Positions 1 to 9,183 of a stretch of DNA of 64,000 bases are shown one piece after another. The notes under the pieces were generated by a model. The model was given only the letters and a program-made list of their open reading frames with translations. It was not told where the DNA came from and did not search any database. A program made the position numbers and the translations under genes. Position 1 is the stretch's first letter. Every line of letters starts with the position of its first letter. Source of the DNA: Allomyces macrogynus ATCC 38327 (Eukaryota > Blastocladiomycota > Blastocladiomycetes > Blastocladiales > Blastocladiaceae); the NCBI GenBank assembly GCA_000151295.1, contig GG745377.1:65991-129990 (forward strand). The letters run 5' to 3'.

Positions 1-614
1 ACTTTTCGCAGCGTGCGCGGAAGCGCTTGGAGTAAGCATCGATGTTTGGACCAAAATGGCCCATCCTCGCCACGCTCAGAGCACAGTATTTGAAGAGATG
101 ACAAGTTGGGAGGGAGGCAAGTCACTGTCACTGGAGAATCCGACGACAAGATCAGGCTGCCCCGGACCGCAGAGAGCGGCACAGCCATGCGATCCATGAC
201 GGTAACGACATGCGCTTTGCCACGCCAAGCATCGTTACCGTAGTAGCGTTTCACAGCAAGGAGCAGATAGGCACGCGGCGGGTCGTCGCGTGGGGTCACG
301 GCAAGGGTTCCAACGTCGGGGCAAAAATGCGAGCTGTACGCCACCTCCTGGCCGTCCTCGTCATGTTTGATGTTGGCCACACCACCGTCTTTAGTGTAAA
401 TAAGGGCGCGCAATGCAGGGGCAAACCAGCTCGGCGACGTTCGAGCAAGTGCGAGGTGGACATGGTCCCAGGCGTTAAGTTTGGTCAGATACTCGGCAAT
501 GCGGGTCTTGAGAAGTCCTGGCAGTGCCTCGAATGGCGACAAGGCCGCATGGCGGTGAACAAGAGTGCGCCCGTGCTGGTCCAGTGCATGTGGTCGCTGT
601 AAGTGGTAAGCCAT
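1..614 (-). CDS. F-box-like protein, partial at left edge
   Basis: The minus frame opens at an ATG (614-612) and stays open for 204 codons to the window edge, so the gene is cut off at its 3' end. Residues about 28-65 look like an F-box: a Pro-Phe-Glu-x-Leu-Pro start, then RIAEYLTKLNAWD and LALARTSPSWF. F-box proteins usually bind Skp1 and act as substrate receptors of SCF ubiquitin ligases. Further on, a PPNLSSLQIL stretch could begin leucine-rich repeats. No intron is needed. The opposite strand is also open over 210-602, but its translation lacks protein-like motifs. Two degenerate loci at 28.2 and 41.1 kb also start with an F-box-like segment followed by leucine-rich sequence and may be relatives. 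The family call is moderate; the target is unknown. Confidence 0.55.
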   Translation of the reverse strand, partial: MAYHLQRPHALDQHGRTLVHRHAALSPFEALPGLLKTRIAEYLTKLNAWDHVHLALARTSPSWFAPALRALIYTKDGGVANIKHDEDGQEVAYSSHFCPDVGTLAVTPRDDPPRAYLLLAVKRYYGNDAWRGKAHVVTVMDRMAVPLSAVRGSLILSSDSPVTVTCLPPNLSSLQILCSERGEDGPFWSKHRCLLQALPRTLRK

Positions 615-1135
615 GTTGCGATGTCGACGTTCGCTCAGCTTGTTGATTCTACTGTCGCTGTCGTGTTGCTGGTCAGAGAAAGCATGTTGAGACAAGAGCA
701 AGCCAGCATTTGTAAGAGCATCACCCTGAAGCATGGAGATAAACTGAAGCATGTACTTTGCTGATTTGAATGCTCAGCACGCATGCACTCTCTCTTCTTG
801 TCGCATCCAAATGCGTCAGCAAAGCGGGAGAGCCCATCCACTTCGCCGGTAGTTCATACTTGGACGCACATGAACGGACACGAGCCGCGCGCAGGCGCGG
901 ACATCAAAACACTTCCTCACCTCGAATTGACTTCCTCCACTCGAAACCTGATCTATTGAAATTAAATCAAGAGGAAAAACGACATCTACCCGCCAACGGT
1001 TTGTGAAAAGAGCGGGCCGCCCGTTGGGACAGCACAATGGAAATGGATGGTGGCAAAACCGCGACTCGTCGATGTGACCCTTTCATAACGAGACGGACGT
1101 TGGAAAAGGAGCCAGCGAGCGGCCTGAATCGAGCG
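615..1135. other. Intergenic, nothing recognised
   Basis: About 520 bases upstream of the F-box-like gene and downstream of the small ORF at 1136-1534. Only short unconvincing ORFs occur on either strand. It must hold the promoter of the leftmost gene, but I see no clear motif. Confidence 0.4.
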
Positions 1136-1534
1136 TTACGCTGCGCGGTTTGCAACAGCAGCCGTCACATCGCGCACCTCAGCCACGAGCGTATCGCCTT
1201 CACTCAGCACCTCGTAGACGTGGTCCAAGTCATTCGTGCGCGTCAGCGGCGTCTCCTTGCCCATGAGCACGTCCACGGCCGAATCTTCGCGGCCTTCGGC
1301 GCACGTGGTCACGGACCACGCGACGCGCGCCGCGTCGTCCACTTCGGCCGGAACCAAGTGACGGAGCGAGTACTTGAGCTGGCGGACGGTCTGCAGCGCG
1401 TCGACGGTCAAAGGCACTTCCACTTGTTGGCCGTCGGCGTGACGCACAACGACGTGGATGGCGAGCTCGAAGTCGAGGTCGTCGGGCAAGGCCGTCAGGT
1501 CCGCGACGCCGGCCGAGCGCTTGAGGAGAGCCAT
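1136..1534 (-). CDS. Hypothetical small protein, possibly ubiquitin-like
   Basis: A 132-residue single-exon ORF starting at the ATG at 1534-1532. A longer upstream open frame exists, but the stretch before this Met is low-quality, Pro/Ser-rich sequence, so the internal start is preferred. The protein is acidic. Residues about 20-60 contain HVVVRHADGQQVEVPL followed by VRQLKYSLRHLV, which resembles the first strands and helix of a ubiquitin-like fold. No catalytic motif is visible and I do not recognise a family. It lies on the same strand as the P5C dehydrogenase gene, about 490 bases downstream of that gene's stop. The ubiquitin-like reading is inference only. Confidence 0.5.
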   Translation of the reverse strand: MALLKRSAGVADLTALPDDLDFELAIHVVVRHADGQQVEVPLTVDALQTVRQLKYSLRHLVPAEVDDAARVAWSVTTCAEGREDSAVDVLMGKETPLTRTNDLDHVYEVLSEGDTLVAEVRDVTAAVANRAA

Positions 1535-2023
1535 TGTCGGTGGTTGGTGTTGGCTTGGCGACGGGCAGGCTGGAGCGCGACGGGGCGCCGTATCAGCGTG
1601 GAATGCGAGAGGTCGTTGGTCGATGGCTGGTCCGCTTGCGACGAGTTGAGAGCAATGACAGAGGGCTCCTTTTGCTGCTGCTGGAAGGGCCGAATGAGCG
1701 GGGTTGTGGGAGGAGCGGTTTGACGGGAGACAGGGCGCATCGCGAGGCGGTCTGATGCGTTGGTGATGACCTCCTGTTGAGGTTGCCCCCACCATTGCGC
1801 TCTTGTCGTCGGCCCTCTCGTCGTTGCTCCATCGGGCACTCTCGCCAAGGATGAATCGCAAACTCTCGCCATAGATGAATCGCAAAAAAGCGGACGTTCA
1901 ATCAACGATATCATACAACCGAACAGGGCATCGCACTAAGGAAAGACAATAGAAGAGACTACAAAAAACGACCACCCCGCTCGACGGGCGCTACCTCCTC
2001 AGCGCCCACACCAACCAAACACC
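1535..2023. other. Intergenic between hypothetical ORF and P5CDH
   Basis: Contains overlapping open frames on both strands without recognisable protein features. It presumably holds the 3' end of the P5CDH transcript and the promoter of the 1136-1534 ORF. A direct near-repeat of about 15 bases (cttcg/ctcgccaaggatgaatcgcaa-like) lies at 1846-1884, nothing more. Confidence 0.35.
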
Positions 2024-3929
2024 TTACTGGTGGTTCGACGGGTAGAGGAAGTCCGGCAGCGGCAGGAAGTTCTCCTTGATGGCGCGCGCCGACACCCAGC
2101 GGAGCAGGTTCATGGCGGCGCCGGCCTTGTCGTTGGTGCCCGACGCGCGCGACCCGCCAAACGGCTGCTGGCCAACGACAGCGCCCGTCGACTTGTCGTT
2201 GAGGTAGAAGTTGCCCGCAGCGTGACGCAGCAGGTTGGCGCCGTGCACGAGCGCCTGGCGGTCGGTCGCAAACAGCGCACACGTCAGCGCGTAGGGCGAC
2301 GTCTTGTCGGCGAGCGCGCACGTCTCGTCAAACTGGTCGGCCGGGTAGACGTAGATGGTCAAGACCGGGCCGAAAATTTCATCGGTGAGCGTCTTGAACG
2401 CCGGGTTGGTCGTAACAATGATCGTCGGCTGGATAAAGTAGCCCTTGGAGTCGTCGTAGGTGCCGCCCGAAATGATCTCGGCGTCCTTGGCCGCCTTGGC
2501 GTACTCGATGAAGCCCTTGATCTTGTCAAACGCAAACTGGTTGATGACGGGCGTGACAAAGTTGGTGAAGTCGGTCACGGGGCCGACCTTGATGCGCTTG
2601 GCCTCGGCAATCAGACCGGCCTTGATCTCGGGCCACAGGTTGTCCGGGATGTAGGCACGCGAGCACGCCGAGCACTTTTGGCCCTGGTACTCGAACGCCG
2701 AGCGAATCGTCTGCAAGACGACCTGGCGCGGGTCGGCCGACTTGTGCACCATGTGCATGTTCTTGCCGCCCGTCTCGCCGACGACGCGCGGGTAGTTCTT
2801 GTACTTGTCGACGTTCATGGCAATGTCCTTCCAGAGCTTCTTGAAGACGGCCGTCGAGCCCGTGAAGTGCAGACCGGCAAAGTCAGGCGAGTCGATGGCA
2901 GCGCCGACGAGCGTCGGGGCGTCGCCCGGAATGAACTGGAGAACACCCTTGGGGAGACCGGCCTCGTGGAGGATCTCGAGCACGAGGTAGTTGGAGAGAA
3001 TGGCCGCGGGGGCCGGCTTCCAGACAACGACGTTGCCCATGATCGCGGGCGCCGACCCGAGGTTGCCGCCAATGGCCGTGAAGTTGAAGGGTGAGACGGC
3101 GAGAATGAAGCCCTCGAGACTGCGGTACTCGACGCGGTTCCAGTTGCCCGGCGCGTTCTTGATGGGCTGCTGCTTATAGACGTCCTGTGCGTACTGAGCG
3201 TTGAAGCGCCAGAAGTCGGCGAGCTCGGCAGCGGCGTCAATCTCGGCCTGCCACGCGTTCTTGCCCTGGCCGAGCATCGTCGCGGCCATGACCTTGTAGC
3301 GGTACTTTTGCGAGAGCAGGTCGGCGGCCTTGAGGAAGATGGCGGCACGGTCGGCAAACGGCATGGCCTCCCATGCGGCGCGCGCCTTGAGGGCGCCGTC
3401 AATCGCCTTGTTGAGTAGCGCGACATCGGCCTCCTCGTAGGTGCACAGAACCGACTTGTCGGACGGGTTGAGCTGCTGTGCGACCTTGCCCGTCTTGATC
3501 TGCTCGCCGTTGATGACAATCGGCACATGGAACGGCGCCTGCGCCTGCATCTCGGCGAGCGCAGCCTGGAGCGCCGCGCGCTCGGGCGAGCCGGGAGCGT
3601 AGCTCTTCTGCAGTGGGGGTCAGTGTTCTGCTGCGAGCGCTGGTGGTGATCATGGTCGTGACCAGTCGGCACAAACGTCGACGGATCATGGGCGAACAAA
3701 AGCGAAAGACACGGACCATGGGCTCATTTTCGACGGCGGGGATGGTGAAGAGACCGAGCTGCGGGTTCGCCATGGTGGACAGGTGGTGCTTGCGGTAGGT
3801 GGGGTTGAACGACACGGAGAGAGAACGCAAGGCTGGCGGGCCTGGCCGCGTTTTATAGGCCGGGGCGGCGGCGGCACGGCGGATAATGATCCGAAGACTC
3901 GAACGGGCCCCAACGGTCGCGCGCAACAT
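2024..3929 (-). CDS. PUT2: Delta-1-pyrroline-5-carboxylate dehydrogenase, mitochondrial
   Basis: NAD-dependent aldehyde dehydrogenase of proline breakdown: it oxidises P5C/glutamate semialdehyde to glutamate in the mitochondrial matrix. Two exons, complement(3717..3929) and complement(2024..3607), joined over a 109-base intron (donor GTCCGT, acceptor CTGCAG, phase 0), give 598 residues, close to the usual 560-580. The N-terminus from MLRATV is rich in Arg, Ala and Ser without acids, a typical matrix presequence. The junction restores the family sequence SYAPGSPERAALQAAL. The active-site Cys lies in GQKCSACSR (about residue 383), the general-base Glu in VGETGGKN (about 349), and the cofactor loop in FTGSTAVF. 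The sequence follows ALDH4A1 along its length. An internal Met at 3773 (MANPQLG) could be an alternative start without the presequence. Confidence 0.95.
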
Positions 3930-4556
3930 GGTTGTCGGCTGGCGTGCTTTCTTCTCTGGAGTGGTTCGCGCGGGTTCGTGCATGTACGGTGCAAGCTCCT
4001 CTCCAGTCCGACCGGTTTTTGGGCACGCGGGGGCACGTCGTTGATCAAGGCCGATCGAAGAACGCCTTCGGGGTTTGGCTTGAGATGGGGCGCGGGATGG
4101 TGGCATCCGCAAAAGAAGCACGAGGCCCACGACACAGAGCCAATCGCTGCACTGTCCTGCGCTTTGCGTTTGCGACAAGCCCTTTTGCAATCACACCGGC
4201 TATTCGCCTGGGCCCGGAATTTCTCGGGGGTCTCCGCAAAATTCCGCTGGAGGAGTCGCAAGTTTGCGGCTTGCGTTCCTGCAAAAGACGCAGAAATACG
4301 CAGGAAGACGTGAGGTCTTCCCCTTGTTTTCTTGAGCGCTTCGAAGGTGGCTTCTGGCCTCCGCCTGGCCTTGCGATTTCAAACCCACCTGGCAACGAAC
4401 TGGCAAAATGGATCCCAGGCATGTGATCCCAGATGACCCACAACGCACCCACCGCTCCTTTCGAGTCTGCCGTTGCGGCAGGTCATCACGAGTACGGCGG
4501 GCTTCCATCGCTGCAGGCACCACGACGAGCACCAACAACCTGCAACACTTTTCAAG
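3930..4556. other. Divergent intergenic region, P5CDH/RPF2
   Basis: About 630 bases between the start codons of P5CDH (minus) and RPF2 (plus), so it should hold both promoters. Several ORFs cross it on both strands, but none has recognisable domains. No clear TATA box is seen. Confidence 0.4.
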
Positions 4557-5645
4557 ATGCTGCGCAAAGTGTATGTGCGCTCGCGCACCGTCCAAATCCA
4601 CAAGCACCAGCACGATTTGATACCGTGAACCTGACTCTTCGGGTGATCGCCGGACAGAAAAGCCAAGAATGCCCGGACCAAGCGGTTCCTCGATAACCGC
4701 GCGCCCAAGGTCGTCGAGAATGCCAAGACGAGTATCATGGTCCGCGGCTCGAGCTCGTCGGCCGTCGTGAACCAGGCGCTCGCGGATCTGGTACGCATCC
4801 AGCATATGCGTTCCTCTCTCGCCATGACCAGGCCAATGTCGTAATCCTCCACCGTTTCCCGAGTCTAGTACTCGATTAAGAAGCCCAACGCCGTCAACTT
4901 CACCAAGAAGAACGACGTGCACCCGTTCGAGGACACGCAAAAGCTCGAGTTCTACTCGCAAAAGAACGACGCGTCGCTCTTGCTCGTCGGCAACCACAAC
5001 AAGAAGCGGCCGCACAACCTGACCCTGATGCGCATGTTTGACTACCAGGTGCTCGACATGTACGAGTTTGGCATCACGCAATTCGTGTCGTTGCACGACC
5101 TTGACACGCCGAAATGCGCCGTCGGGATGAAACCGAGCGTGCTCTTCCAGGGCGACTGGGAATCGACGCCGGAACTGCAAAACATCCAGAACGCCTGGCT
5201 CGATTTCTTCCAGGGCGAAAAGGTGTCGACGATTAACCTCGCCGGGCTCGAGTACTGCATTGCCATCACGCACCTCAACGGCACGATTCACCTGCGTGTC
5301 TACACGGCGCACTTGAAAAAGTCGGGCCAGAAGCTGCCGCGCATCGAGTTGGTGGAAATGGGCCCGCGAATTGACCTGACGGTGCGCCGCACGCGCCCGC
5401 CCGTGCAAGAACTGTGGAAGGCCGCGACCAAGATGCCAAAGGAACTCAAGCCGTCCAAGACCAAGAACATCAAGACCGACGTGTTTGGCGACAAGTTTGG
5501 CCAGCTGCACATGCAGAAGCAGGACCTCGCCATGCTGCAGACGCGCAAGATGAAGGCGCTCAAGCGTACGCGTGACCCGGCCGAGGATGCAGAGGACGAC
5601 GACGCCGCAGGTGCAGGAAGCGACGTCGACATGGACGAGGCATGA
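4557..5645 (+). CDS. RPF2: Ribosome biogenesis protein RPF2 (Brix domain)
   Basis: Nucleolar Brix-domain protein that, with RRS1, recruits the 5S RNP to pre-60S particles. Three exons: 4557..4570, 4658..4790 and 4869..5645, with introns of 87 (GTATGT..CAG) and 78 bases (GTACGC..TAG). The spliced product is 307 residues; the human protein is 306. The tiny first exon ends mid-codon and joins to give MLRKVKAKNARTKRFLDNR, matching the basic N-terminus of the family. Brix signatures follow: HPFEDTQKLEFYSQKNDASL, GNHNKKRPHNL, FDYQVLDMYE, LAGLEYCIAI, and the C-terminal HMQKQDLAMLQTRKMKALK. The tail is very acidic (EDAEDDDAAG). It converges with the ArfGAP gene downstream. Confidence 0.95.
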
Positions 5646-6155
5646 GGGCGTCGTCGCGGGGTCGGGCACGGAGTGGTCGGTGACGGAGTCGGGGTGGAGT
5701 GGAGTGTCGTTGGGTCGGGCGTGACCTTTCTTCTTGTACATTCGGGTGCTTATTGGTTTTCGGAATACAGCAATTACAACCATTTCCGCTTCGCTTGTCG
5801 TCTGAGGTGCACTTCCAACGGGTTGTTCTGTCGTGCGTGCAGTAATCGACACTGTAACACAGGGTTGACCACATCCGCTCAGCATCGCTCACCGCTCAGC
5901 AAACCGCGGCACACCCGCTCCCGACGCGTCCGAAAATACAGAGGGTCATTCCATTCCTTCATTCATATCCAGCAAACGCATCAGTCGATTCCCTTCGACA
6001 CCAACGCGCTGGACCGGGGACAACGCCAGTCTAATCGGCCCCCACAACGCCCAGACCTACCGAACCAAACTACCGTGGGTAACAAATCGATCCGCCATCG
6101 CATTCCCAAAGAGACACGTCGTGTCGGTCGTCGACCGCGCGTGCGCAAAGACTAG
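5646..6155. other. Convergent intergenic region, RPF2/ArfGAP
   Basis: About 510 bases between two stop codons. It should contain both 3' UTRs. I see no ORF with protein-like features and no structured RNA. Confidence 0.4.
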
Positions 6156-8534
6156 CTACATGAACGGGTTGTTGCTCGGCGGCTTGGCCTGCTGCGACGC
6201 CATACCACCAAACCCGCCAAACCCACCGAGGTCGGCAAACGGATCGGGCCGTGCGGGCGTCGCAGCCATTTGCGGCACGGCGGCTGGGTTGCCCGCGGTC
6301 GACGACGCGCCAAACGGCGACCCGAACCCGCTCGGCGCCGACGCGGTGCCCGACCCGACTTGCGACCGTGGCACTTGCGCGGCCGAGTACGGCTACAGGG
6401 TGGAGAGTGTTTTGCAACGTCAGTGGAACGTGCCCAGGGCAAACGCGTCGCGATCAAGGTCAACGAGCGTACAGTAGATACCATCGAGTAGTTGGCCCCA
6501 CTCCCGACCGTCGACCCGGCGCCAAACGGCGACGCCTGCTGCTGCATTCCCATTCCACCCATGCCGCCCATGCCGCCCATGGCACCCATGCCGCCCATCA
6601 TCCCACCCTGCATCCCGCCCATCCCGCTCTGCATGCCGCCCATTCCGCCCATCCCGGTCATGCCCGTCGCCTGCATCCCAAACGGACTTGCCCCCTGCTG
6701 CGGTTGCTGCTGTTGCATGCCGCCAAACGGTGACGCCTGCTGCATGCCGCCAAACGGCTGCTGCTGCTGCTGCTGCGGCTGCATCCCGCCGAACGGCTGC
6801 TGCTGCTGCATGCCGTACGCCGACTGCGCTTGCTGCTGCTGCTGCATCGCGCCAAACGGCGACGCCTGCATCCCAAACGGCATCTGCGACTGCGTCGGCT
6901 GCCCAAACAGCGACATAATATCGCTCGTCTTGGACGCCGTCGTCGGTTGCTGCTGCTGCATCATACCCGCGCCCGAGTCGCCGAACGGGTTGCCCATGGC
7001 GTTGCCCATGGCCGACACGCCCATGGCCGAACTGCCGACGACCGACGCACCGCCACCAAACGGATTAGCGGCAAACTGCGCTTGCGGCTGCTGCTGTTGC
7101 ATCCCCATCATCCCGTACGGCTGCGGCTGCTGCGCGGCGGGCGTCGCCGAGAACAGGTCGTCCCCGAGCAGATCGAGCAAGTCGTTCTTGGGTTTCGCCG
7201 GTTCCGGCGCGGGGGCGGGCACCGACCGCGAAAATGTGGCCGTGCGCATCGCCGGCGATGGCGACTGCTGCTGTTGCTGCGCCTGCTGCTGCGCCTGCTG
7301 CTGCTGCTCGTACTCCATAAACTGCTGCGCGTACTGCTGTGCATCGAACGCACCGGCCACCTGCGCGGGCGCCTCGCGCGCGGCCACGGCCTCGAGTTCC
7401 CGGCGGCGGTCGGTCAGCAACATGATCGCGCCGTCCAAGTCCCCATCGGCTTTCTGCAGGGCCACCAGGTTCAGCCGCTCGTCGGTGAACCCCATGCCCT
7501 TGAGCTGGCGCAGCAACGGGGACGACTTGTCGACGACCACCTTGGCGTGCGCGAGCGGGGCGGCGTGCGGCTGTGGGGCGGAGCGAGAGGGGCCCGACGA
7601 CGAGGTCGAGGGGGGATTGCCCATGGTGATCAGCTTGTCGATGGCCGCTTGCAGATTGCCTTTGGTCTCGTTCAGCACTTGGTTGTTCCACGGGTCGTAC
7701 GTGAAGCCCATGTCGTGCAGCTGGCGCAGCTCGGTCGGGTATCTGTTGACTCCGGCCGAGCCGGACGACTAGAGGAGGCGGGGAAAGAATGCGCATCAGT
7801 ACGCGCGAGGTGCGGGTCGGTAACGTGAACGCGTCACGTCGCGTACCGAGCCCATGGCCGCCGCGCGGCCGGCCTGCGACGCAAACACGCGGCGTTCGTA
7901 CTTGTCCCGAATGTAGTTCTCGAGGTCGCTATCCACAAATCACCAAGATCAGAAACAGTACAACGAAATGGCGCGTTCTAAATGAGGATCGAGCGCGTAC
8001 CGGTCGGACGCGTTGCGCGGCGGCGTGATCCCGTTGGGATTGAAGAGGGCATTGGCCTTGGCGTTGCCCTTGCTGCGAATACTCTATTTCCGAAGTCGTC
8101 AATCGCCGACCGACTCGCGCGCGCCAGGAACCGTCGACGACGTACGTCAATCTGCTCGGGCGTCCAAATATCCATGTTGATCGACTTGACCTTGGAAATG
8201 TGCGTGCCTAGATACCCCACACTTGCCGTCGGTCATCCATCGCCCAGCCAGCCAGTCCCCCACGGCCAGGCGCTCGTGTTACGCACCGAGCTTACGATGC
8301 ACGCCAGCGCACCGCATGCACAGGAACACTCCAATGTTCCAGCTCGCCCATTTCGATCCTGTGCAACGGGTCGGTCAGCCGGGGACGCGTCTCGAGGGGG
8401 AGCGGTACGGGGGCGGCAATGGCGTATGTACCGCGCGCGCCGCAATCGGCACAGTGTGCGTTGGCGTCCTCGCGCAAGAGCTCCGCGAAGATGCGCTCCT
8501 GCTGCTCCTGCTGGCGACGCTTGTCGCGGTCCAT
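6156..8534 (-). CDS. ArfGAP with two UBA-like domains and Q/M/G-rich tail (Gts1/Ucp3 type)
   Basis: GTPase-activating protein for Arf-family GTPases in vesicle traffic. Seven exons on the minus strand: 8432..8534, 8287..8358, 8146..8207, 8001..8083, 7847..7928, 6482..7768 and 6156..6392, giving 641 residues. The ArfGAP zinc finger is complete: C28-x2-C31-x16-C48-x2-C51-x4-R56, the Arg being the catalytic finger, followed by [20 protein letters not shown] and [10 protein letters not shown]. Exon 4 is best started after AAATAG, which restores the usual spacing before GNAKAN. Two UBA-like segments lie near residues 149-185 (HDMGFT) and 219-254 ([12 protein letters not shown]). The C-terminal 350 residues are Gln-, Met- and Gly-rich with many PFG motifs, and the protein ends in NNPFM. 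Architecture matches yeast Gts1 and fission yeast Ucp3. Exon edges in the 5' part are less certain. Confidence 0.85.
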
Positions 8535-8878
8535 GGTGGCGGGTCTGAAGCGGTGGATTGGGGTCGCGATAGAGTGTCAAGTGGCCGCGTCGGTTGGGCG
8601 GTGGGGTATGGCGCGTGTTTTTCGGTCGGTCGGCTAGGCAGGCCGCGAGTCGGGCAGAGAGAGCAGTCGCGACGATGGAATGGAATGCAACAAGTGTGCT
8701 GGCGGGTCGAGAGAGCGGGGAGCGCGATCAAAGGTGCGCGCCTGCTGCAACAATAAAAGCTGCTCAACATTGTCCAAACTCGACGCTCACACTTGGCGTT
8801 GACGGGATGTCAAACTCGAATCGAGGTTGAATTATGATACAAAACATGATTAATATAATATTTTGGCACGCCTCACAC
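8535..8878. other. Upstream region of ArfGAP gene and of tRNA-Gly
   Basis: About 340 bases with the ArfGAP promoter on the minus strand and the 5' flank of the tRNA-Gly gene. An AT-rich stretch (8831-8868) precedes the tRNA. No other gene is seen. Confidence 0.4.
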
Positions 8879-8949
8879 GCGCCGTTGGTCTAGTGGTAGA
8901 ATACCACCCTCCCAAGGTGGTGGCCCGGGTTCGATTCCCGGACGGCGCA
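8879..8949 (+). tRNA. tRNA-Gly: tRNA-Gly (anticodon CCC)
   Basis: A 71-base cloverleaf without intron. The acceptor stem pairs GCGCCGT with ACGGCGC, followed by discriminator A. The D arm is GTCTAGTGGTAGAATAC. The anticodon stem CCACC/GGTGG encloses the loop CTCCCAA, giving anticodon CCC for GGG codons. The T arm carries GGTTCGATTCC. The internal A and B boxes needed by Pol III are therefore present. No CCA is encoded, as expected for a nuclear gene. Confidence 0.95.
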
Positions 8950-9183
8950 TCAAACGTCGACTTTGTCTTCTTCGTATTCTGTGAGGGCTTTCTTGTTTTT
9001 CTGTTTCGCTGAAGAGCAACAGTCAAGCCCCTCCCTCGCGGACCGCCGCGAGGGTTCGCTCTGACGCTGCCAAGCACCCAAGTTGTCGTTCCTCGCTCAA
9101 GCGGACAAGGGCCGGCTGGGTTAAAGCCAATGAATGTATTGATGAACAACAAAATCCCTCTGCTTGCCCCCTCCTCCATCAAA

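Noticed and set aside
4200..5885. 561-residue minus ORF opposite RPF2
   Set aside because: RPF2 on the plus strand matches its family end to end; the minus ORF is a composition shadow.
6492..7772. 426-residue plus ORF rich in Cys and Pro
   Set aside because: It is the antisense shadow of the Gln/Met/Gly-rich ArfGAP exon (CTG/CAG repeats read as Cys/Cys or Ala); no independent motif.
8068..8083. Shorter exon 4 of the ArfGAP starting at GGCAACGCC
   Set aside because: It would delete five residues from the ArfGAP fold; the upstream acceptor AAATAG keeps the family spacing and frame.
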